From NCBI GenBank assembly GCA_020253595.1, contig JADCBH010000084.1, forward strand, positions 1-6,658: 6,658 nt of DNA, in the 5' to 3' direction. The stretch comes from Brevundimonas sp. Its GTDB lineage: Bacteria > Pseudomonadota > Alphaproteobacteria > Caulobacterales > Caulobacteraceae. Below, in pieces: positions 1 to 5,912 of this stretch (its first letter is position 1; every line of letters starts with the position of its first letter). The translations under genes and the position numbers were made by a program. The notes beneath the pieces were generated by a model, which had not been told where the DNA came from, did no database searches, and saw nothing but the letters and a program-made list of their open reading frames with translations.

Positions 1-622
1 GACCGTGGCCTTTCTGGCGCGGGTCCAGGCCCTGACGCCGGCTGAGGGCGATGCGGATCACATCCGGATCCTGATGGATCTCAATCCCCAGGTGCCTGAC
101 CGGAACACCCGCCCCGGCGAGGCGGAGGCGGAACTCGCAGAGATGGCGCTCAGGCTGAAGGCGGCGGGGGCCGAGATCCTGGCCATGCCGTGCAACACCG
201 CCCATGCCCAGAAGGCCGGGATCGAAGCCTCTGGCCTGCCTTTTATCGACATGATCGCCGAGACGGTGGCGGCAGCGAAGGGCCATGATGCCCGCGCCAT
301 CGGGGTGCTCGCGACGCCGGGCGGAGAGGCCCTCTATCGCGCCGCACTGGAGGCGGAAGGGGTGAAGCCGGTGCTGCTGAAGGGCGAGGACCGGGACGCC
401 TTCATGACCTGCGTCTATGCGGTGAAGCGCGGAGATGCCGGCCCGGTGCAGCGCGCGGGGATGCGACGCCTGGCCGAAGCGCTGAACGCTGCCGGAGCCG
501 ATGCGGTGATCGCGGGGTGTACGGAAGTTCCACTGCTTCTGGACGCTGCCGATGTGTCTGTTCCGCTTATCGATTCGGCAGAGATACTGGCCGGAACGTG
601 TGTTCGTGTCTGCCTTAACTAA
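1..622 (+). CDS. Aspartate/glutamate racemase family protein (5' end missing)
   Basis: Cofactor-independent amino-acid racemase of the Asp/Glu racemase superfamily, a cytosolic enzyme that interconverts L- and D-amino acids using two cysteines as acid/base pair. Counting from the GTG at base 5, the first cysteine is C63 in AMPCNTAH and the second is C172 in AGCTEVPLLL, both in the usual contexts. The reading frame is open to the left edge and its first residues (TVAFLARV) resemble the middle of the family's N-terminal GGMGPxATxxF motif. The GTG is therefore probably not the true start, and about 20 residues including the glycine-rich start are missing. The 205 visible residues otherwise fit a family length near 230. 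The TAA stop is at 620-622. The loop usually seen as LATxGTxxSGxY reads LATPGGEALY here. Substrate cannot be set from the sequence: aspartate, glutamate or a broad-specificity YgeA/RacX type are all possible. Confidence 0.88.
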   Translation, partial: TVAFLARVQALTPAEGDADHIRILMDLNPQVPDRNTRPGEAEAELAEMALRLKAAGAEILAMPCNTAHAQKAGIEASGLPFIDMIAETVAAAKGHDARAIGVLATPGGEALYRAALEAEGVKPVLLKGEDRDAFMTCVYAVKRGDAGPVQRAGMRRLAEALNAAGADAVIAGCTEVPLLLDAADVSVPLIDSAEILAGTCVRVCLN

Positions 623-653
623 GCTCGGATACGATCTCTTTGCGGATTATCTG

Positions 654-685
654 TGTTTGAACCGTGGCTGATCCAACATCAAACA
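654..685. promoter_or_regulatory. Interrupted dyad upstream of phoX, possible operator
   Basis: In the 135-base gap between the racemase and phoX genes, TGTTTGA (654-660) is exactly complementary to TCAAACA (679-685). A smaller nested pair, TGG (665-667) and CCA (673-675), lies inside it. The local sequence is less GC-rich than the flanking genes, as expected for a promoter region. No run of T follows, so it is unlikely to be a terminator for the racemase gene. A regulator-binding site or simple chance are both possible. I could not find a confident -35/-10 pair or a good Pho box here. Confidence 0.25.
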
Positions 686-744
686 GTAAAACGCCTGACA
701 CGGCTCCCACAAGAAGTCGCGATACCAGTGTCCTCCTAGATCCT

Positions 745-752
745 GGGGGAGA
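745..752 (+). promoter_or_regulatory. Strong ribosome binding site of phoX
   Basis: The purine run GGGGGAGA ends five bases before the ATG at 758 and supports that start. Just upstream, TCCTCC (731-736) can pair with GGGGGA (745-750), with one G-U pair and an eight-base loop. The site could therefore be partly masked in the mRNA. Confidence 0.7.
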
Positions 753-757
753 CCATC

Positions 758-3223
758 ATGTCCGAACTGAAGCGCGCCGGAACCCACGACGACGGTGACA
801 TCTGCGTCAACTTCTCGTCCAATCCACACATCGACGACATCATCTTGGCCCGCAACTCGCGCCGCCAGGTGCTGGGCGGAATGGTGGCTGTGGCCGGCCT
901 GTTCGGCCTTTCGGCCTGCGACGGTGACGACGCCGGTCAGACCCAGTCCAATGCAACGGTCTCTGCTGGTGCGGCGGCGGTGACGAGCTCGGGCAAGAAC
1001 GTGACCCTGGCCGGCACAGCGACCAACTCCACCGGCGTGCTCTGGACCCAAGTCTCGGGCCCAACGGTCGCCCTGTCCAACGCCAACTCGAACACGGCCA
1101 GCTTCATTGCCCCGGCGGTGTCAGCACCGACCCAGCTGGTGTTCGCGTTCAACGCTCCGGGCACGAACAACACGGTCGCCTCGGCGAACACGACCGTCAC
1201 GGTCAACCCGGCGACGCTGGGCTTCACGGCCCTGCCCAAGCTTCTGAACGACGTTGTGACCGTGCCCGAAGGCTATTCCATCAGCGTTCTCTATGCGCTC
1301 GGCGACCCGATCGCTCCGGGTGTCCCGGCCTATGGCAACCAGGGCAACGACACCAATTTCGCCCAGCGCGCCGGCGACCACCACGATGGCATGTACTACT
1401 TCGGCCTCAACGCCGCCGGCACCGCGCGCGACGACACCTCCAACACGCGCGGCATCCTGTGCGTGAACCACGAGAACGTCACCGAACAATATCTTCACGC
1501 CGGTGGAACCCTGACGGTCGTCAATGGTGCACGCGTGGACCGGGTCGAGGTCGACCGTGAAATCGAGTCGCACGGCGTCGGCATTGTTGAAGTGGCGCGC
1601 GGCTCGACCGGCGTCTGGGCCTACAACCAGGCCTCGCCCTTCAACCGTCGCATCACGCCGAACACCCCCATGCAGTTCAACGGCCCCGTGCGCGGCGACG
1701 CGCGCATGCGCACGCTGTTCTCGCCGACGGGCACGTCCGGGCGCGGCACCGTCAACAACTGCGCCAACGGCTATGCGCCGTGGGGCACCTATCTGACCTG
1801 CGAGGAGAACTGGGCCGGCTACTTCAACCGCGCGGCGGGCGACAATGCCCTTCGTCCGGCCAAGGAAGGTCAGGCCTACGGCCGTTACGGCGTGGCGGGC
1901 GGGCCTGTGGCCGGCCTGAACTGGGGAACTCTTGCGGTCAGCGATCCGACCGAGACCAAGTACCGCAAGTGGAACGCTTCGGTTGTCGCCGGTCCGGCCG
2001 ACGGCACCGGCGACTTCCGTTACGAGCCCAATCAGTACGGCTGGATCGTCGAGATCGACCCCTATGATCCGGCGTCGACGCCCCGCAAGCGCACGGCGCT
2101 CGGCCGCATGGCCCACGAGGGGGCCTGGCCGGCCAACTTCGTCGCCGGTCGCCCGCCGGTCTATTACATGGGCGATGACTCGCGCGGCGAGTACTTCTAC
2201 AAATTCGTGTCCGCGACGAACTGGGATCCGGCTGATGCTCAGCGTACGGATCGTCTCAACGTCGGTGACAAGTATCTGGACAACGGCACGCTCTATGTCG
2301 CTCGCTTCGACGCGACCGGACAGGGCGCCTGGCTGCCTCTGGTCTTCGGTCAGGGCGTGCTGACGGCCGCGAACAGCCTCTATGCTTTCGAAAGCCAGGC
2401 CGACGTCCTGATCAACGCCCGTCTCGCCGCCGACGCCCTGGGTGGCACCAAGATGGATCGCCCGGAATGGGCCGGTGTGAACCCGGTCAATGGCGAGGTC
2501 TATCTGACCCTGACCAACGGCAACGCCACCTCGCGTCCGCTCGCGGGCACCGATGCCGCCAACCCGCGTCACTACAACGATCCGCGCACCACCGGCGCCG
2601 CTCAGCGCGGAAACCCCAACGGCCACATCATCCGTCTGCGCGAGACGGGCGACAACGCCACCGCCCTGACGTTCCAGTGGGACATCTATCTGTTCGGCGC
2701 GGGTTCGGATCTGGATCCGAACAACATCAACCTGTCGGGACTGGACGCGACCAACGATTTCGCCAGCCCCGACGGCCTGTGGTTCGCCCGACCGTCCAAC
2801 CCGTCGGGCCAGATCAATCCTCTTCTCTGGATCCAGACGGACGACGGCTCCTTCACGGACCAGACCAACAACCAGATGCTGCTGGCCCTGCCCGGGCGGG
2901 TTGGTGACGGCGGCGCGCGTACCATCACCAACACCGACGCCAACGGTGCGACGCGCCAACAGGCCACGATCGTTGGCCGCACCCCGGGGCTGAACCTTAA
3001 GCGCTTCCTGGTCGGCCCGCGCAACGCCGAGATCACCGGCATCGACTCCACGCCGGACGGCCGCACGGTCTTCGTCAACATCCAGCACCCCGGCGAAGGC
3101 GGCCCGACGGCCACGCCATCCTCGAACTGGCCGACCAGCCAGTCGGGACCGGGTAACAATGCCCGCCCGCGCTCGGCGACGATCGTAATCACGAAGAATG
3201 ACGGAGGCGTGGTCGGCCTCTAG
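758..3223 (+). CDS. phoX: PhoX-family alkaline phosphatase (DUF839), Tat-exported, with PKD-like domain
   Basis: Exported metal-dependent phosphomonoesterase; characterised PhoX enzymes use iron and calcium and free phosphate from organic phosphates. A long n-region (residues 1-34, with NPHIDDIILAR typical of PhoX leaders) precedes the twin-arginine motif SRRQVLG (34-40), a hydrophobic stretch and the lipobox LSAC (C54). This suggests a Tat-exported lipoprotein. Residues about 64-150 form a PKD-like beta-sandwich (WTQVSGPTVALSNANSNTASF, ending TVTVNP). The catalytic region follows with family motifs: LCVNHEN (234-240), NNCANGYAPWGTYLTCEEN (333-351), AHEGAWP (452-458), YYMGDDSRGEYFYKF (469-483), WAGVNPVNGEVYLTLT (571-586), PDGLWF (671-676), LLWIQTDDG (689-697) and GPRNAEITGIDSTPDGRTVF (753-772) with NIQHPGEGG. 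Iron in PhoX is partly held by a cysteine; C335 is my candidate. At 821 residues it exceeds typical PhoX, the extra domain accounting for about 90. A terminator follows. Substrate range is not visible. Confidence 0.92.
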   Translation: MSELKRAGTHDDGDICVNFSSNPHIDDIILARNSRRQVLGGMVAVAGLFGLSACDGDDAGQTQSNATVSAGAAAVTSSGKNVTLAGTATNSTGVLWTQVSGPTVALSNANSNTASFIAPAVSAPTQLVFAFNAPGTNNTVASANTTVTVNPATLGFTALPKLLNDVVTVPEGYSISVLYALGDPIAPGVPAYGNQGNDTNFAQRAGDHHDGMYYFGLNAAGTARDDTSNTRGILCVNHENVTEQYLHAGGTLTVVNGARVDRVEVDREIESHGVGIVEVARGSTGVWAYNQASPFNRRITPNTPMQFNGPVRGDARMRTLFSPTGTSGRGTVNNCANGYAPWGTYLTCEENWAGYFNRAAGDNALRPAKEGQAYGRYGVAGGPVAGLNWGTLAVSDPTETKYRKWNASVVAGPADGTGDFRYEPNQYGWIVEIDPYDPASTPRKRTALGRMAHEGAWPANFVAGRPPVYYMGDDSRGEYFYKFVSATNWDPADAQRTDRLNVGDKYLDNGTLYVARFDATGQGAWLPLVFGQGVLTAANSLYAFESQADVLINARLAADALGGTKMDRPEWAGVNPVNGEVYLTLTNGNATSRPLAGTDAANPRHYNDPRTTGAAQRGNPNGHIIRLRETGDNATALTFQWDIYLFGAGSDLDPNNINLSGLDATNDFASPDGLWFARPSNPSGQINPLLWIQTDDGSFTDQTNNQMLLALPGRVGDGGARTITNTDANGATRQQATIVGRTPGLNLKRFLVGPRNAEITGIDSTPDGRTVFVNIQHPGEGGPTATPSSNWPTSQSGPGNNARPRSATIVITKNDGGVVGL

Positions 3224-3247
3224 GCCCATCCGCAAGGTCAGAATCTG

Positions 3248-3283
3248 GAAGGGGCGCGTCGGTGACGGCGCGCCCTTTCTCTT
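3248..3283 (+). terminator. Intrinsic terminator after phoX
   Basis: GAAGGGGCGCG (3248-3258) pairs along its full length with CGCGCCCTTTC (3269-3279), giving an 11-bp stem with one G-U pair. The loop is 10 bases, and a T-rich run (TTTCTCTT, 3276-3283) overlaps the end of the stem. It starts 25 bases after the phoX stop and points rightward. It should end phoX transcripts, leaving only 33 bases before the nucleoside hydrolase start. Confidence 0.78.
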
Positions 3284-3309
3284 GCCCGGCGCGCGCGACC
3301 CCGCCATTC

Positions 3310-3319
3310 AGGAGCGGTG
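3310..3319 (+). promoter_or_regulatory. Closely spaced ribosome binding site and GTG start of nucleoside hydrolase
   Basis: AGGAG (3310-3314) lies only two bases before the GTG at 3317, shorter than the usual five to nine. The frame is closed by a TGA at 3263, and no other ATG, GTG or TTG lies between that stop and 3317. The protein already needs this start to include its conserved N-terminal strand, so GTG 3317 is accepted despite the spacing. Confidence 0.5.
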
Positions 3320-4255
3320 CAGAGACAGAGCCTGATCATCGATTGTGACCCCGGCGTGGACGACGCCGTGGGCCTGTTGCTGGCGTTCGGTTCGTCGGAG
3401 CTGGATCTGCTGGCGGTCACGACGGTGGCCGGAAACGTGTCCCTGGAGCGGACGACCCGGAACGCCCGCATCCTGCGACAGTTGGCCGGGCGCACGAATG
3501 TGCCGGTCTTCGCCGGGGCGCAGCGACCCTTGCGACGCCCGCCTGGCGAGGCGGCCGAGTTTCATGGTGCCGAGGGGCTGGGTGTCCTTGAGACCTTCGA
3601 GCCCGATCTGCCCGTCGCCGAGGGGACGGCCGCCCAGGCCATCATCGAGGCGGTCATGAACCGGCCGGAGGGCGCTGTGGCGCTGGCCATCATGGGGCCG
3701 ATGACCAACCTGGCGCTAGCGCTTCGGGCCGAACCCCGGATGGCGGAACGGCTGGGGCCGGTCGTCGTGATGGGCGGGGCGCGATCGGAAGGGGGCAACA
3801 TCACGGCCTCCGCCGAGTTCAACATCTGGGCCGATCCCGATGCGGCGGCCGAGGTGTTCGCGAGCGGATGCCGGGTCACCGTCCTTGGGCTGGACGTGAC
3901 GCATCAGGTCCGGGCCACGCAAGCCCGGATCGCCGCCATCGCGGCGCAGGCGGGCACCTGCGCGCGCACGGCGGCGTCTCTGCTCCGGTTCTCGCAGGAC
4001 GTGGAACGCAGGATCGTCGGCTGGGATTGGGCTCCGCTGCATGATCCCTGCACGGTCGCCTGGTTGCTGAAGCCGGAGCTTTTCCGCGCCGTTCCCTGCC
4101 GGATCGAGGTCGAAACCGAGAGCAATCTGACCCGGGGTCACACCGCCGTCGAGTTCCGGGTCGATCCTGTGAGCGCGCGCCATCACTGGGTGGTCGAGGC
4201 GGATGCGGATGCCGTTTTCGCCCTGATCGCCGAGCGGCTGGAGCGTCTGCCATGA
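3317..4255 (+). CDS. Inosine-uridine-type nucleoside hydrolase
   Basis: Cytosolic N-ribohydrolase of the IunH/Rih family that splits a ribonucleoside into free base and ribose. The family's calcium-binding cluster is intact: IIDCDPGVDDA (residues 7-17, with D11, D15 and D16), matching the Crithidia inosine-uridine hydrolase, where the equivalent aspartates hold the calcium and activate water. Further hallmarks are TTVAGNVSL with N40, HGAEGLG with H83, MGPMTNLALAL (126-136), VVMGGA (150-155), AEFNIWADPDAA with N169 for ribose binding, GLDVTHQ (191-197) and LHDPC with H242 and D243 as catalytic/metal residues. The 312 residues are the standard length. It starts at a GTG with a very short spacer to AGGAG. 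The TGA stop overlaps the ribokinase ATG as ATGA, so the two are co-transcribed and probably translationally coupled. Whether it prefers purine or pyrimidine nucleosides cannot be read from the sequence. Confidence 0.95.
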   Translation: MQRQSLIIDCDPGVDDAVGLLLAFGSSELDLLAVTTVAGNVSLERTTRNARILRQLAGRTNVPVFAGAQRPLRRPPGEAAEFHGAEGLGVLETFEPDLPVAEGTAAQAIIEAVMNRPEGAVALAIMGPMTNLALALRAEPRMAERLGPVVVMGGARSEGGNITASAEFNIWADPDAAAEVFASGCRVTVLGLDVTHQVRATQARIAAIAAQAGTCARTAASLLRFSQDVERRIVGWDWAPLHDPCTVAWLLKPELFRAVPCRIEVETESNLTRGHTAVEFRVDPVSARHHWVVEADADAVFALIAERLERLP

Positions 4256-5127
4256 GCCGGTTGACCATCATCGGATCGATCAATCTGGATCTGGTGGCCA
4301 CAGCTCCCCGGCTGCCCGTCGCGGGCGAGACGGTCACGGGGGCGACGCTTGCCCGCCATCCGGGTGGCAAGGGAGCCAATCAGGCGCTGGCGGCGGCGCG
4401 GCTGGGGGCAGAGGTCGCCCTGATCGGCCGGGTCGGTGATGACGCGATGGCAGAGGAGGCGCTGGTCCTGCTGAGGGCCGCAGGCGTCGATCTGTCGGGC
4501 CTGGCGATCGATCCGGCGGCACCGACGGGCGTGGCGCTGATCGCGGTCGATCCGTCGGGCGAGAACCAGATCGTCGTCGCGGCGGGAGCGAACCACGGCG
4601 TGACGCCCGAACAGCTTCCGGCGCGCGTTGAGGGACCGCTGATCGTGCAGCTGGAGCTGCCGATCCCCGCGGTCGAGGCGGCGGTGGGTCGTGCCACGGG
4701 CTTCGTCTGCGCCAACCTGGCGCCCGCCCAGCCGGTGTCGGAGGCCCTGATGCGGCGCGCGGACCTGATCGTGGTCAATGAGGGCGAGGCCGCCTTCTAC
4801 GGCGACGCCTTGCACGCGGGCGGAGGCCGCGTTGTGGTGACCCAAGGCGCGCGGGGCGCAGAGATGTATCAGCGCGGCGTCAGCGTCGCTGCGGCGACGC
4901 CGCCCGCCGTGACGGCCGTCGATGCCACCGGGGCCGGCGACGCCTTCGTCGGCGCGATCACGGTGGCGCTGCTCGAAGGCATGGACGCGCAGGCGGCGCT
5001 GACGTTCGCTTGCGCCGCCGGAGCCCTGGCGGCCACGCGGGCAGGGGCGCAGCCGTCGCTGCCGGGCCGCAGCGAGGTAGACCGAGTCCTCGGAGCATCC
5101 AGGCGGGGGCTTGGCGAACAAGGTTAA
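4252..5127 (+). CDS. rbsK: Ribokinase (PfkB family)
   Basis: ATP-dependent cytosolic sugar kinase, most likely converting D-ribose to ribose 5-phosphate. The 291 residues show the family in order: GSINLDLV (8-15), the sugar-binding PGGKGANQALAAARLGA (37-53), IGRVGDDAMA (58-67), the Mg-site motif NEGEA with N176 and E179, the VTQGARGA strand (196-203), the anion hole and catalytic base in DATGAGDAFVGA with D230 (224-235), and the ribokinase-type C-terminal TRAGAQPSLP (262-271). The conserved GGKGANQA and TRAGAQPSLP favour ribokinase over fructokinase or adenosine kinase. Its ATG overlaps the preceding hydrolase stop by four bases, and GGAG (4240-4243) sits eight bases upstream inside that gene. 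The hydrolase releases ribose, this kinase's substrate, so the pair makes sense as a salvage unit. No ribose transporter or Rbs regulator gene is visible here. Another pentose as substrate cannot be fully excluded. Confidence 0.93.
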   Translation: MSRLTIIGSINLDLVATAPRLPVAGETVTGATLARHPGGKGANQALAAARLGAEVALIGRVGDDAMAEEALVLLRAAGVDLSGLAIDPAAPTGVALIAVDPSGENQIVVAAGANHGVTPEQLPARVEGPLIVQLELPIPAVEAAVGRATGFVCANLAPAQPVSEALMRRADLIVVNEGEAAFYGDALHAGGGRVVVTQGARGAEMYQRGVSVAAATPPAVTAVDATGAGDAFVGAITVALLEGMDAQAALTFACAAGALAATRAGAQPSLPGRSEVDRVLGASRRGLGEQG

Positions 5128-5145
5128 GGCAGCCTAGGGTCGTCG

Positions 5146-5170
5146 GCCGTCGGGGGGACGGCGTCGCCCC
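5146..5170 (+). other. GC-rich stem-loop region between rbsK and the lipoprotein gene
   Basis: Two overlapping hairpins can form. One pairs GCCGTC (5146-5151) with GACGGC (5157-5162) around five G. The other pairs GGGG (5153-5156) with CCCC (5167-5170), continued by GAC (5157-5159) with GTC (5163-5165), with one bulged G. They exclude each other. No T run follows, so an intrinsic terminator is not well supported. Chance is quite possible at this GC content. Confidence 0.3.
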
Positions 5171-5179
5171 ATAAGTGCC

Positions 5180-5848
5180 ATGCGCCGTCGCACCCGTCTC
5201 GTCGTTCCCGTCTTCGCCTCGGCCATGCTCGCTTTAACGAGCGCGTGCCAGCCCAGCGCTCCCGAGGGGGAGGCTGCGGCCACAGGCGACGGCCTGGTGT
5301 TCGATGACGCGGTTCCGGCGGATTACGACTGGGCCTTCACCCTGCACGGCGGTTCGGGCGACCTGCAGTTCGGCGACGGGGACTGGGGGGAGGGCGTGCA
5401 TCTTTTCGCCCTGTCCTGCCTGCCGCGCTCGCGCCAGGTCGAGATGACCTGGCCGGGAGGGGGCGAGGCGGTGCTGACCGCGGGCACGGCCACCGGGACC
5501 TTCGAGCATGCCGGCCGCGCGCCGACGGACCACCCAGTCTTCGCCGCCCTGAAGACTTCGGGCGTCATCGCCGTGGGACGAGGCGGCAGCGACTTGCGCC
5601 TCTCGGCCGAGCGTGACGGGCGCGCCGCCGTGGCCGACTTCTTCGCCTACTGCGATGAAGGCCGCGAACCCCGACCGCCGGAGCCCGTCCGCGAGTCCCC
5701 GGCCGAGCCAGAGGAGGCGGCGACATCGGATGCTGAAACCTCTTCGGAGGCCCAGCCGGTGCCGGATCCCACCGCGCCGCCCGCCGCCCGGCCGCAGGCC
5801 GATGCCGCCAGGGACGATGCGGCGCCGGTCGCTGCGGACCCGGCCTAG
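5180..5848 (+). CDS. Hypothetical secreted protein, probable lipoprotein with Pro/Ala/Glu-rich tail
   Basis: I do not recognise this 222-residue protein. It begins with an Arg-rich n-region (MRRRTR), a hydrophobic segment (about 7-19) and LTSAC, with C23 a plausible lipid-attachment cysteine. Thr at position -3 is less usual in a lipobox, so a cleaved soluble form is possible. The residue after C23 is Gln, which in E. coli rules permits outer-membrane sorting. Residues about 38-160 look like one small folded domain with alternating hydrophobic stretches (WAFTLHG, VHLFALSC, VEMTW, AVLTAGTATGTF) and just two cysteines, C80 and C158, that could form a disulfide in the periplasm. Residues about 161-222 are a disordered Pro/Ala/Glu/Asp-rich tail. 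The ATG at 5180 lacks a clear ribosome binding site; the nearest G run (5152-5157) is 22 bases away. The start is kept because it provides the complete signal sequence. It lies 52 bases after rbsK on the same strand, but a functional link is not evident. Confidence 0.72.
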   Translation: MRRRTRLVVPVFASAMLALTSACQPSAPEGEAAATGDGLVFDDAVPADYDWAFTLHGGSGDLQFGDGDWGEGVHLFALSCLPRSRQVEMTWPGGGEAVLTAGTATGTFEHAGRAPTDHPVFAALKTSGVIAVGRGGSDLRLSAERDGRAAVADFFAYCDEGREPRPPEPVRESPAEPEEAATSDAETSSEAQPVPDPTAPPAARPQADAARDDAAPVAADPA

Positions 5849-5881
5849 AAGGTCAAGATCAGCCGGGCTACGGGCCGAGGT

Positions 5882-5895
5882 TGAGGCGATCCTCA
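5882..5895. other. Small stem-loop between convergent genes
   Basis: TGAGG (5882-5886) pairs with CCTCA (5891-5895) around a CGAT tetraloop. It is the only neat hairpin I see in the 64-base gap (5849-5912) where the lipoprotein and DUF1993 genes converge. There is no T run on either strand, so I do not call it a terminator. Confidence 0.2.
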
Positions 5896-5912
5896 GAACC
5901 GCGTGACCGGTG

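Noticed and set aside
651..668. Possible Pho box CTGTGTT-N4-CCGTGGC before phoX
   Set aside because: The spacing fits but the second half-site matches poorly and the first only partly. The match is too weak to call.
1121..3307. A 728-codon open frame on the minus strand opposite phoX
   Set aside because: Its product is Arg/Val/Gly-rich without a recognisable motif. Long antisense frames are expected opposite a high-GC gene with few stop-forming codons. The plus-strand PhoX motifs are unambiguous.
4183..5121. A 312-codon minus-strand frame opposite the ribokinase gene
   Set aside because: Arg/His/Gln/Asp-rich composition and no domain, whereas the plus strand holds a complete ribokinase.
5882..5895. 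Hairpin TGAGG-CGAT-CCTCA as a bidirectional terminator
   Set aside because: The five-pair stem has no T run on either side, so termination is unsupported.
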